From Chthonomonas calidirosea (GTDB lineage Bacteria; Armatimonadota; Chthonomonadetes; Chthonomonadales; CAJBBX01): DNA of 64,000 nt. The stretch's first letter is position 1. Every line of letters begins with the position of its first letter. Of the stretch, positions 1 through 7,871 are shown one piece after another. Under the pieces are notes generated by a model that saw only the letters and a program-made list of their open reading frames with translations, was not told where the DNA came from and made no database searches. The DNA lies in NCBI GenBank assembly GCA_020722705.1, contig DYKI01000004.1, forward strand, positions 47,816 through 111,815, read 5' to 3'. The position numbers were made by a program, and so were the translations under genes.

Positions 1-2
1 GC

Positions 3-1577
3 GTCGCGGCCGTCTTCCTTGCCTTCGGCATCGGCATCGCCGCCGGTCGTCCTCTCCTGAACTTCCGGTTCGCTCCCGATCAGGACCAGGGAACCGTGTC
101 CATCCTCGGCGAGCTTCCAGCCGGCACCGCATTGGAAAAGACCCGGAGGGTGGCTCTCGCCATTGAAGAGATCGTCGCAGGCATGCCTGAGGTGGAGAAC
201 ATCTTCACCAATGTTGGGGCATCCAGCGCCGGAAGCCGAGGAACGGCCGACGTCGGACCCCAGTACTTCTCTATGAACCTCAAGCTGCGCCCGAAAGTCA
301 GCTTGATGGATGCGGTGAACCCATTTGCCAAGACCGAAGGCATGCGGACGCGCCCCGCTGCCAGGGTCACCGAGGACGTACGGCGCAGGATCGGCGACAT
401 ACCGGGCGCGATTATCAAAGTCGCCGATGTCAGCGGGTTTCAGGGTGGCGGCGCACCGCTGCAGGTGGACCTTCTCGGCAACGACATGGCGAAACTGAAC
501 AGGCTCGCCTCGCAGATACTGGCCATCTTCAGGCAGACCGATGGCGTCATCAACGCTGACGTATCCAGCCGGATCGGGCGTCCGGAACAGCGGATAGAGA
601 TTGATCGAACGCGTTGCGCCGCTTACGGTCTGACCGTGGCTCAGGTGGCCCTCGCCCTGCGCACATCACTCGAGGGCGACACGAACACGGTATACAGAGA
701 AGCCGGCAACGAATACAAGATACGCGTCCACTTCGCCGAGCCATACCGCCGGAGCACTGCCACGCTTCCTACGATTGTCGTAGGCCAGATCGCAGGCGCC
801 GGCGGCGTCATGGAGCCGGTTCGTCTTGGCGAGGTGGCGCGTGTGTCGCTTGCTTCAGGCCCGACGAGCATAGACCGCATGGATCGCCAGAAGCTCGTCT
901 CAGTCACGGCCAATGTCAAGCCCGGCTTCGCACCGGGAAACCTGAGTCTGGACATCAACAAGAAGATCGCCGAAAAGAAGCTCGACTTGTCCAACGTAAC
1001 CCTGAAGTGGGGCGGAGAGAACCGTATCCAGCAGGAGGAGTCCGTGTATATGTTCTCAGCGCTGGCTCTCTCGGTTGTGCTCGTGTACATGCTGATGGCG
1101 GCACTGTTCAACAACCTTCTCTACCCGCTGGTCATCATGCTTTCGCTGCCCCAGGCCATGATCGGCGCCCTCTTGGGGCTGATGGTTGCCGGCCATGCGC
1201 TGACCATCGTCGCCATGATCGGCATCATCATGCTGGTCGGCCTCGTGACCAAGAACGCCATCTTGCTGGTTGACTACACCAACACACTCCGTGCCCGCGG
1301 CAAGACACGCACGGAGGCCATTCTCGAAGCCGGACCGACCCGATTGCGCCCAATCCTGATGACCACCATCGCGATGATCTTCGGCATGCTGCCGACCGCG
1401 CTGGGCCTGGGCCGGGGCGCCGAGTTTCGGGCGCCATTGGCGACACCCGTGATCGGCGGCCTGATCCTCTCGACGCTGCTGACCCTGGTGGTCATACCGT
1501 GCGTCTATACGTACCTCGACGACGTCGTGGAGCTATGGGCACGGCTGCGGTATCGCCGGACGGGTGCGCCGCAATGA
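3..1577 (+). CDS. RND (AcrB/HAE1-type) efflux transporter, C-terminal half, 5' end outside window
   Basis: The frame is open from the first bases of the window, so the gene is cut by the window edge; about 525 residues remain of a family that is usually near 1040. The visible part opens with a PDQDQGTVSI segment typical of the start of the second periplasmic porter domain. It ends in the last group of membrane helices, including the GLVTKNAILLVDY-type segment found in RND pumps. These proteins sit in the inner membrane and use the proton gradient to expel drugs or other small molecules through an adaptor and outer-membrane channel; substrate cannot be read from sequence. The ORF track's start at 96 is an internal GTG. 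A PII-like transporter-associated gene follows 160 bp downstream, an arrangement seen with RND pumps elsewhere. Confidence 0.9.
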   Translation, partial: VAAVFLAFGIGIAAGRPLLNFRFAPDQDQGTVSILGELPAGTALEKTRRVALAIEEIVAGMPEVENIFTNVGASSAGSRGTADVGPQYFSMNLKLRPKVSLMDAVNPFAKTEGMRTRPAARVTEDVRRRIGDIPGAIIKVADVSGFQGGGAPLQVDLLGNDMAKLNRLASQILAIFRQTDGVINADVSSRIGRPEQRIEIDRTRCAAYGLTVAQVALALRTSLEGDTNTVYREAGNEYKIRVHFAEPYRRSTATLPTIVVGQIAGAGGVMEPVRLGEVARVSLASGPTSIDRMDRQKLVSVTANVKPGFAPGNLSLDINKKIAEKKLDLSNVTLKWGGENRIQQEESVYMFSALALSVVLVYMLMAALFNNLLYPLVIMLSLPQAMIGALLGLMVAGHALTIVAMIGIIMLVGLVTKNAILLVDYTNTLRARGKTRTEAILEAGPTRLRPILMTTIAMIFGMLPTALGLGRGAEFRAPLATPVIGGLILSTLLTLVVIPCVYTYLDDVVELWARLRYRRTGAPQ

Positions 1578-1736
1578 TGGATGCTCTAACCCACAGCAAG
1601 ACGGCGCGGCATACCGAGGTATCCGGTCGGAGCCGCGAAGGTCGCCTCACAGAGGCCATGCAGTTGACACCGCCCATGACAACGACACGGAGGCCGCCTG
1701 AGGCATCCGCCACATGCACTTCGGCGAGAAGGTGAT

Positions 1737-2030
1737 ATGATGCGACTACTGTTCATCGTCTGTGAAGCCAATGTTGACGAGCGGATCATGGAGTTCATTG
1801 CCCAGGCCGGCGCCACGGGGTACACACGCCTGACCGACGCATTCGGCAATGGAGAGCATGGACGGCGTGAAGGGTCGCCGATCTGGCCAGGGCTGAACTC
1901 GGTGATCTTCGCTGCTGTGACCGATGAGCAAGCCGAAAGGTTGACCGAACTCATCGAGGGACTGCGGGTCGAGCGGGCACACCGGGTCGCCATCCGGGTC
2001 TTCTCCGTTCCGGCAGAACAACTCGTGTAG
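1737..2030 (+). CDS. PII-like transporter-associated protein (PG0541 type)
   Basis: Encodes 97 residues starting MMRLLFIVCEANVDERI, then an alpha/beta pattern compatible with the ferredoxin-like PII fold. Its size and its place directly behind an RND pump match the PG0541-type transporter-associated proteins, thought to be PII-related regulators of the neighbouring transporter; the ligand is unknown. A GAGAAGG ribosome-binding site lies just upstream of two in-frame ATGs (1737 and 1740). The family call is by motif and context, so a generic PII-like fold is the safer statement. Confidence 0.65.
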   Translation: MMRLLFIVCEANVDERIMEFIAQAGATGYTRLTDAFGNGEHGRREGSPIWPGLNSVIFAAVTDEQAERLTELIEGLRVERAHRVAIRVFSVPAEQLV

Positions 2031-2140
2031 GATCGCCGCGCACTGCGCGTATAATCCGATAGGTGCAGCACAATGGAGGCGTCGCAGCCCGTGGCGTCTC
2101 CGGAGCGCCATGGGCTGCACCGCATCCAGTGACTGCCAAC

Positions 2141-3961
2141 ATGCCTACGGAAACCATTGCCCGCAAGTACCGCATCCTCCGCGAGATAGCGCGGTCCAAT
2201 GACGTTGTCTATGAGGCGCTGGATTCCGCCATGGGTCGGCGCCTTGCGATCAAGGAACTGCTGCTTCCGCCGAACCTCACCGGCAGCGCAAGAGCTGAGC
2301 GCATCGAGCGGTTCAACCGCGAGGCCAGAGCGGCGGGCAAGCTCTCGCACCACAACATCGTCACCGTCTATGACTTTGGCGAGGATGCGGGCCGGTACTT
2401 CATTGCCATGGAGTACCTCGAGGGCGGCACCTTGCGGGATTTGCTTCAGGCGCGCGGGCAACTCGCACCACAGGAAGCTGCCGATATCGCTGCGCAGATA
2501 CTGGCGGCACTTGGCCACGCTCACGCAAACCGTGTCGTCCATCGCGACGTCAAGCCGGACAACATCCACATACTTCCTGACGGCCTCATCAAGCTCACGG
2601 ATTTCGGCATCGCGCGGCTCACCGAGGAGGCCTCGCTAACTGGCGACGGCCAGGTGTTCGGCACACCCAGCTACATGTCCCCCGAGCAGATTGCCGGTCG
2701 GTTCGTGGACCACCGCACCGACCTCTTCAGCCTGGGTGTCGTGCTGTACGAGATGCTCGCCGGAAGGAAGCCGTTCACGGGCGACAGCGTCGTCAGCATC
2801 ACGTATGCCATCATGAACGCCGAGCCGGCCCCGCTTGTCGGGGTTCCCTACCCGCTCGAGCGCCTTGTGTCGCGGGCTCTCAGCAAAGACCCGGCCATGC
2901 GCTGGCAGTCGGCGGAAGAGATGCGAACCGCCCTGAAAGAAGCCATGTCGGTGCCCGCCATGCTCGTTACGACGACCTCACCTCCGATTGGCCAATCGGC
3001 GCCGCCCCTCGCAGCGACGCAGTACACACCATGGCGGGCGCAGCCGTCTCCATGGCAGGGTCAGCAGCAGCCTTCAGTGCCGCCCGTTTATCCGGCGCAA
3101 CCTGTGGGAACGGCGCCCGGAACGGCATCCGTCGCCCCGACACCACCCGCGCCATCGGCTCCACCAGGTACGGTAGTTGGCCCCTTCGCGACATGGGGAG
3201 CGCCATCCGCGCCACCCGGGGTCCCGCCGCCCGTCGTCAGGATGCCGGCCAGGCCGATCATCGGCGAGGGCACGGCGACTTTCCTGCGCCTGCTGCTGAT
3301 CAGCTTCGTTCTCGCCGCCGCCATACTCGGCGCTGTGCTGCTCTTCGTGCGTTCCTATGAGGAGCACCGGCAGCACGGCGCGGTCATGGCAATGCGGACC
3401 CGACTGGCTGAAGCCGAACAACTCATCGCGTCAGGTGACCTCGAAGGCGCGGCAAGCCGCTACGAGCAGATACTGGTCGGCGCTCCTCAGACAGAGGAGG
3501 GTCGAGTCGCCAGGACGAACCTGGCGACGGTTCTGAACCGTCTGGGCCTGCGCGCAGCGCAGATGGGCCAAGCCGACAACGCCGCCAGCCGATTTCAGGC
3601 CGTTCTGGACCTCTATTCGCGGTACCCCGAGGGAATGAACCAGGCGGACCTGCAGGAACGGCAGAACGCATATGAGAACCTGCAAGCATTGGCGTTACGG
3701 GTCCATTCGCCGACGGGCACCGATACCTACGGCCAGAGCGCAACGCCGCCACCCGCATCCGGCGACATGGGTGGAGCCCCGGCATTGAGCGAGGCGCGCG
3801 CTCGTGAATACCTGGAGGCAGGCAACCAAGCCTATGAGGCCGGTGACATCGCGTCTGCCCGTGATCTGTGGACCCGCGCGGTCGGCGTGGCTCCCGGCAC
3901 CGAGGCGGGCATGCAGGCACAGCGCCGGATCGAGCAGACGATGCAGGTTCCGGATTTCTGA
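2141..3961 (+). CDS. Membrane-anchored Ser/Thr protein kinase with C-terminal TPR-like region
   Basis: Hanks-type kinase of about 606 residues from the ATG at 2141; the track's start at 2063 adds a low-complexity stretch. Catalytic elements are present: VAIK-like lysine K38, HRDVKPDN with D136 and N141, DFG with D154, and a GTPSYMSPEQ activation-segment end. The glycine-rich loop is degenerate (EIARSNDVVYEA), with none of the GxGxxG glycines. After the kinase domain (about 10-275) come a Pro/Ala-rich linker, one membrane helix near 383-405, and a C-terminal part with two TPR-like segments (LIASGDLEGAASRYEQIL and NQAYEAGDIASARDLW). The kinase would be cytoplasmic and the repeats on the outer face. 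Downstream genes follow closely, suggesting one operon. Confidence 0.85.
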   Translation: MPTETIARKYRILREIARSNDVVYEALDSAMGRRLAIKELLLPPNLTGSARAERIERFNREARAAGKLSHHNIVTVYDFGEDAGRYFIAMEYLEGGTLRDLLQARGQLAPQEAADIAAQILAALGHAHANRVVHRDVKPDNIHILPDGLIKLTDFGIARLTEEASLTGDGQVFGTPSYMSPEQIAGRFVDHRTDLFSLGVVLYEMLAGRKPFTGDSVVSITYAIMNAEPAPLVGVPYPLERLVSRALSKDPAMRWQSAEEMRTALKEAMSVPAMLVTTTSPPIGQSAPPLAATQYTPWRAQPSPWQGQQQPSVPPVYPAQPVGTAPGTASVAPTPPAPSAPPGTVVGPFATWGAPSAPPGVPPPVVRMPARPIIGEGTATFLRLLLISFVLAAAILGAVLLFVRSYEEHRQHGAVMAMRTRLAEAEQLIASGDLEGAASRYEQILVGAPQTEEGRVARTNLATVLNRLGLRAAQMGQADNAASRFQAVLDLYSRYPEGMNQADLQERQNAYENLQALALRVHSPTGTDTYGQSATPPPASGDMGGAPALSEARAREYLEAGNQAYEAGDIASARDLWTRAVGVAPGTEAGMQAQRRIEQTMQVPDF

Positions 3962-3984
3962 CTTACCGTTACAAGGAGGCGAGC

Positions 3985-5076
3985 GTGCCTCGACACAGCA
4001 AACCCATTAGCAAACAAAAGCCCCTTGGCTATGCAGCCGAGGTGGAGGCCCTCCTCTTGGCTGGAGACGTCAACGCAGCCGACGCTCTCGCGGCGATGGC
4101 GGAGTCAGGTCCTCCCGAAACCGCCAAGGCGGCCAGGCGAGCGCTCCATCGCTTGGAACTGCGAGGCATCCGTCCGTCCCGCCAATCGCCTAACGCCGGA
4201 AATCCGGTGCCGGCCACTCGCGATCAGAAGCACGGGATGGAGGCGGCTCGGATGGTCCAGTCAGACATGAGGGGCGAGCGAGCGTTCGTGTTGGCCCGCT
4301 CGGACAGCGCCGGGCAGGTCATCGAGTTCGTTGTCACCCCATCGGGCACCATTCGGAAGGTCACCAGGCTGCCCATCCGTCTGGATGCGTACGTTGCGGA
4401 CCATCCCGTCGAACTGGATGAGCCCCTCCTTTGCGCAAAGATACCTGCCGACTATGCGCGCTACAGAGTTCACGAGGCGGCGCGGCTGACCCGCGAGCTG
4501 AACGAGCTGCGGCCTGTTGGTCTGTCGGCTGCGCTGAGCGAGATCGGGCCGTGCGAGCGCGCCTACGAACGCTCATTGGTCTACGAACACATGCACGCAG
4601 GCACAGGCATCGTTTCGGCAGACGACGAGAAGGCCTTTCAGCGCGAAGCCATTACCATCATATTCGCATTCGATCCCCAGGGCGTCAGCGACTTCATCGA
4701 AGCATCTCTCGAGGTCCTGAACAGCCGCATTGTCCTGACCGATCAGCAGCGCGCTGACGAACTCAATCGCGTCTTGCGTTCAACCATGGGGCGCATGATG
4801 CCGGTCCCGGTCTACGAGGAGGCGCTTCGCAGGCTTGAAGACCACGCGCTGCTGTACTATCTCGAAGGCGCAACAGCCAAGGCACGCACCGTCCTGCTGC
4901 AGGCCGAGGAGGGCAGACGCGCTGATGGACCCGCGTCATGGCCTCTGGCCCAGTTTGCCGCCCGCATCGCACTTTTCCGATACGTGAGCGAGGAATCGGA
5001 AGGTCAGGAAGTGGAAATGCCAAGCATAGAGAGTGAGGACATAGCGCGTGCGCCGATCATTCATCTTCCTCGCTAG
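3985..5076 (+). CDS. Protein of unknown function, 363 residues
   Basis: Start chosen at GTG 3985 because an AAGGAGG ribosome-binding site sits at ideal spacing; the track's earlier start would read back through the kinase gene. The protein is soluble, with no signal peptide or membrane helix. It opens with a basic segment (PRHSKPISKQKP), followed by a helical part rich in Ala, Glu and Arg (VEALLLAGDVNAADALAAMAE). I do not recognise a family. It lies 23 bp after the kinase stop and overlaps the start of the next gene by 29 bp, so it is probably co-transcribed with both and could be a partner or substrate of the kinase, which is inference only. Confidence 0.75.
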   Translation: MPRHSKPISKQKPLGYAAEVEALLLAGDVNAADALAAMAESGPPETAKAARRALHRLELRGIRPSRQSPNAGNPVPATRDQKHGMEAARMVQSDMRGERAFVLARSDSAGQVIEFVVTPSGTIRKVTRLPIRLDAYVADHPVELDEPLLCAKIPADYARYRVHEAARLTRELNELRPVGLSAALSEIGPCERAYERSLVYEHMHAGTGIVSADDEKAFQREAITIIFAFDPQGVSDFIEASLEVLNSRIVLTDQQRADELNRVLRSTMGRMMPVPVYEEALRRLEDHALLYYLEGATAKARTVLLQAEEGRRADGPASWPLAQFAARIALFRYVSEESEGQEVEMPSIESEDIARAPIIHLPR

Positions 5077-5875
5077 CCTGGCCGTTGGGATTCCCATGGC
5101 ATACGGGTCCTGGCTCCTCTCGGCGACTCCCTCTCGTGCCGATCAGGCACGATCCAACCGCCGTGTTCTCGTCGCCGCGCATCGCGGAGGAGCATCCGCA
5201 GCGCCGGAGAACACGCTGGCCGCCATACGAAAGTCCATCGCGCTCGGGGCCGACTACGTTGAAGTGGACGTCCGGACAACCGCGGATGGAGTGCTGGCGC
5301 TCATGCACGATCGCACGGTGGACCGAACCACCGATGGCACCGGCGAGGTGGCGAAGCTGAGCTGGTCGGAGATGTCACGGCTCAATGCCAACGCTTCGGG
5401 GCGAGGCGGACGCCAACGGATACCCACCTTCGAGGAGGCCGCCAGGCTCTGCCGATCGCGCACGGGCCTCTACATTGACCATAAGGCAGCGTCCCCTTCG
5501 GCGGTGATCGCGGCCCTCGACAAAGCCGCATTCGCCGGCAAAGCAGTCGTCTATGGGACCCCCGAAACTCTCGCTGAGTACAGGAGAATCAGGCCGAAAC
5601 TGGCCATCATGCCGGACCATCCCGACACCGCCGACCTGATGGCGAAACTGGCCGCCGAACTCCACCCTGAGACATTCGACGGCCATTTGCGCGATTGGAC
5701 CCGCGACCAGGTTGCGCAGGCGCACCGTCTGGGAGCCGAAGTCTGGATGGATGTCATGGGCCCGACCGACACCGAACAGGGCTGGGCTCACGCCATCGAA
5801 ATGGGAGCAGACGCACTCCAGACCGACCACCCGGATCGCCTCATCGCCTATCTCCGATCACGCAAGCTCCGGTAG
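5048..5875 (+). CDS. Glycerophosphodiester phosphodiesterase, exported
   Basis: 275 residues with an N-terminal signal-like segment (RRSFIFLASLAVGIPMAYG) and the GDPD signature: AHRGGASAAPENT supplies the His-Arg pair, EVDVRTTADG the metal-binding Glu and Asp, and LMHDRTVDRTTDG the second histidine. The conserved C-terminal region ends in GADALQTDHPDRL. The family hydrolyses glycerophosphodiesters to glycerol 3-phosphate and an alcohol; export would allow scavenging of phospholipid headgroup diesters. The GTG start overlaps the preceding gene by 29 bp, indicating translational coupling. Length is normal for bacterial UgpQ-like enzymes. Confidence 0.88.
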   Translation: MRRSFIFLASLAVGIPMAYGSWLLSATPSRADQARSNRRVLVAAHRGGASAAPENTLAAIRKSIALGADYVEVDVRTTADGVLALMHDRTVDRTTDGTGEVAKLSWSEMSRLNANASGRGGRQRIPTFEEAARLCRSRTGLYIDHKAASPSAVIAALDKAAFAGKAVVYGTPETLAEYRRIRPKLAIMPDHPDTADLMAKLAAELHPETFDGHLRDWTRDQVAQAHRLGAEVWMDVMGPTDTEQGWAHAIEMGADALQTDHPDRLIAYLRSRKLR

Positions 5876-5961
5876 GCTGCTGCGGCCGATTCTGCTTCGT
5901 GCGGGGCTTCGGCGTCTCGCCGGTTTCTCACGTCCCGTCGGTCCTGCATCGTCGCCGGCGT

Positions 5962-6849
5962 TCACGCCTTGAGGGCACCCATCAGCACCGCGCCGAAGAT
6001 GATCGCGGCGATCACGAGCCCGGCATACAACAGGGCGAAGGCCTCACTGCGCGCATAGTGGAACCGCCGCCAATGCGCCGCTACCACCACAACCGCCATC
6101 GGGACCAGAGCAGGAAGACGCATGCCGGTGATGAGCACCACCAGCATGTACAGGCTCAAGACGATCGTCAGAGGCCAGACCGTGCGGCGGTAGCCCTCAC
6201 GATCTCCAGCAAAGCGGCACATCGCAGCCGTGAAGAACGCGATGAACAGGAAATCCGCAAAGCCCACCACGGCGATCGGAGCCGCACCGGACGTCGGGGC
6301 AGGCAGCTTCACGGTCATTGCCTCTGCAACCTTCTGGGCGCCAGGACTCTCGCTTGTCATGATCTGATGGACAGGTCCGCCCATCGTCACGGTCCAAAGG
6401 TCAACGAGAGCCAGGACCGCAGCCACCGGAGGCACCATGTTGACGTCTCGGAGCACCCTGGACAGCAGGATGCCGCATCCCGCGCCGAGCCCGATAAACC
6501 CCAGCTCGGCGAGACCCGGGATGACCATGATCCAGCGCCAGGGCGGAACCATGAAACCGAAGGCAGCCATCGCCCTCAGCGGCACCACCGCAGCAGCGGC
6601 ACATAGCATCAGGATCAGCGCGCCGCGCAGCGAGCGTACCGTGCGCCCGAGCGCACCGGTCAACATGACGACGAGCGCCAGGGATATGAGCGTGCTGATG
6701 AGGACCGTCCCAATCCGGTCATCGCGGATTCTCGGCGCGATCTGCCAGTAGACCAGGTACGCCGCGATCGGCCATACCGCCCCCAATGGCCCGCTGCGGT
6801 CCGGGCTCTTCGGCTGCTGCTGGCTATTCTCTACCGTTTCCTGCTCCAT
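5962..6849 (-). CDS. Polytopic membrane protein; candidate divergent presenilin-like (A22) intramembrane aspartyl protease
   Basis: 295 residues with about eight or nine hydrophobic helices and no close family that I recognise by name. Two aspartates lie in successive helices: D150 in LALVDLWTV and D199 in VGFADFLF. A PAL triplet follows at 246-248 in RLPALVPMAV. This order and spacing (49 and 47 residues) resembles the YD, GxGD and PAL motifs of presenilin and signal-peptide-peptidase proteins; the segment after D150 (AEAMTVKLPAP) also resembles the archaeal homologues. YD is VD here and GxGD is GFAD, so both motifs are off consensus. It is convergent with the GDPD gene and divergent from the ANTAR regulator. 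An unrelated membrane protein remains possible. Confidence 0.5.
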   Translation of the reverse strand: MEQETVENSQQQPKSPDRSGPLGAVWPIAAYLVYWQIAPRIRDDRIGTVLISTLISLALVVMLTGALGRTVRSLRGALILMLCAAAAVVPLRAMAAFGFMVPPWRWIMVIPGLAELGFIGLGAGCGILLSRVLRDVNMVPPVAAVLALVDLWTVTMGGPVHQIMTSESPGAQKVAEAMTVKLPAPTSGAAPIAVVGFADFLFIAFFTAAMCRFAGDREGYRRTVWPLTIVLSLYMLVVLITGMRLPALVPMAVVVVAAHWRRFHYARSEAFALLYAGLVIAAIIFGAVLMGALKA

Positions 6850-6891
6850 CTATGGCTGGCGTCCCTTCTCCTTGTCGCACGGCAACCGGCT

Positions 6892-6921
6892 TTGACTTGG
6901 CGACGCGCTGTATTGTACAAT
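6892..6921 (+). promoter_or_regulatory. Sigma-70-type promoter for the ANTAR regulator
   Basis: TTGACT and TACAAT are separated by 18 bp. The -10 lies inside the 10-bp palindrome ATTGTACAAT. It points towards the response-regulator gene, whose start is about 260 bp downstream, and is the best promoter match in this intergenic stretch. Confidence 0.6.
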
Positions 6922-7181
6922 GGAGGTGAACCGCGGTCAAGCGACCGCGCCCATACCAACCGGGTGCCGACGATGAGGACGGCGCCTCTTGCAGCATATG
7001 TCACGCCTCGGAAGGACGTGGCGCGTTGTGGTGCGTCGCACCTTATCCCCGTCGTGTCCATCCGCTTCGCATCGCACGTGCGTTCCGCCCATGGTCGCCG
7101 TCCGAGCGTCGTGCAGGGAGTTGCAACCCGCCCTTTGCCACCCACCTCGACTATAGCCTTCGCTGTTTGGAGATACGCCAA
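6922..7181 (+). promoter_or_regulatory. Long untranslated leader (about 255 nt) before the ANTAR regulator, with hairpin
   Basis: No convincing gene lies between the promoter at 6892-6921 and the GTG at 7182; the short ORFs here have no ribosome-binding site and unlikely composition. A perfect 7-bp stem with AAGC loop (CGCGGTC/GACCGCG) occupies 6932-6949 just downstream of the presumed +1. A leader this long before an RNA-binding ANTAR protein raises the possibility of RNA-level autoregulation, but the loop does not fit the known ANTAR hexaloop rule. Confidence 0.4.
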
Positions 7182-7778
7182 GTGACAGATACGAGTAACC
7201 AGAACCGACAACTGCGCATCGTGATTGCCGACGATGAGCCGGTGATTCGCATTGATCTGCGAAACACCCTCGAGGAACTCGGCTATGCCGTCGTCGCCGA
7301 AGCAGGCGACGGGCAGAAGGCTCTCGAAGCCATTCGCGCACTCAGACCCGATGTTGTAATCCTCGACATCAAGATGCCGCTGATGGACGGCATTGATGTT
7401 GCCAGGGCCATCCACGCTGAGCAGATCGCTCCTGTCCTTCTGCTGACCGCCTACACCGAGGCCGACCTCGTGCATCGCGCCAAGGACGCCGGCGTCTACT
7501 ACTACCTTGTCAAGCCCTTCAAGCAGTCGGAGGTCGTTCCGGCCATCGAGATCACGCTGAGCAGGTGGGAGGAACACCTCGCGCTCGAACGGGAGGCCCG
7601 AGACCTTGAGGACAAACTCGAGACACGCAAGTCGGTTGACCGAGCCAAGGGCATCCTGATGGATCAGTATGGTCTGAAGGAACAAGAGGCGTTCCGGCGC
7701 ATACAGCTTCAAAGCATGAACACACGCAAGACCATGCGCGACATAGCCGAGGCGATCATCCTGTCCCACAACGTCTAG
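7182..7778 (+). CDS. ANTAR-domain response regulator (AmiR/NasT/EutV type)
   Basis: 198 residues from GTG 7182, which has GGAG 10-13 bases upstream; the track's longer version reads through the leader. The N-terminal receiver domain has the acidic DDE pocket at 17-19, phosphoacceptor D62 in ILDIKMP, and the conserved Thr and Lys (LLTAYTE, VKPF). A linking helix leads to a C-terminal ANTAR domain (RKSVDRAKGILMDQYGLKEQEAF). ANTAR proteins bind paired RNA hairpins and prevent transcription termination once phosphorylated. The next gene is a HisKA_2 kinase, the usual partner of this class, 93 bp downstream, so the two probably form a two-component pair. Confidence 0.92.
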   Translation: MTDTSNQNRQLRIVIADDEPVIRIDLRNTLEELGYAVVAEAGDGQKALEAIRALRPDVVILDIKMPLMDGIDVARAIHAEQIAPVLLLTAYTEADLVHRAKDAGVYYYLVKPFKQSEVVPAIEITLSRWEEHLALEREARDLEDKLETRKSVDRAKGILMDQYGLKEQEAFRRIQLQSMNTRKTMRDIAEAIILSHNV

Positions 7779-7871
7779 CTCGAGTCGCTGATGCTTCGGC
7801 AGACCATGTCCCCATCGGTCCCGTGGATACCATAGGCTCCAGGCGCCCACGATCGTTCAGGAGGCTCTCAC

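Noticed and set aside
1578-1736. Possible small gene between the RND and PII-like genes
   Set aside because: The only ORF (1499-1735) overlaps RND and has no ribosome-binding site or recognisable motif.
5695-6606. 303-residue plus-strand ORF
   Set aside because: Antisense of the presenilin-like gene with Arg/His-rich shadow composition and no ribosome-binding site.
6932-6949. ANTAR target hairpin
   Set aside because: The loop does not carry A at position 1 and G at position 4 of a hexaloop, and a second hairpin of the pair was not found.
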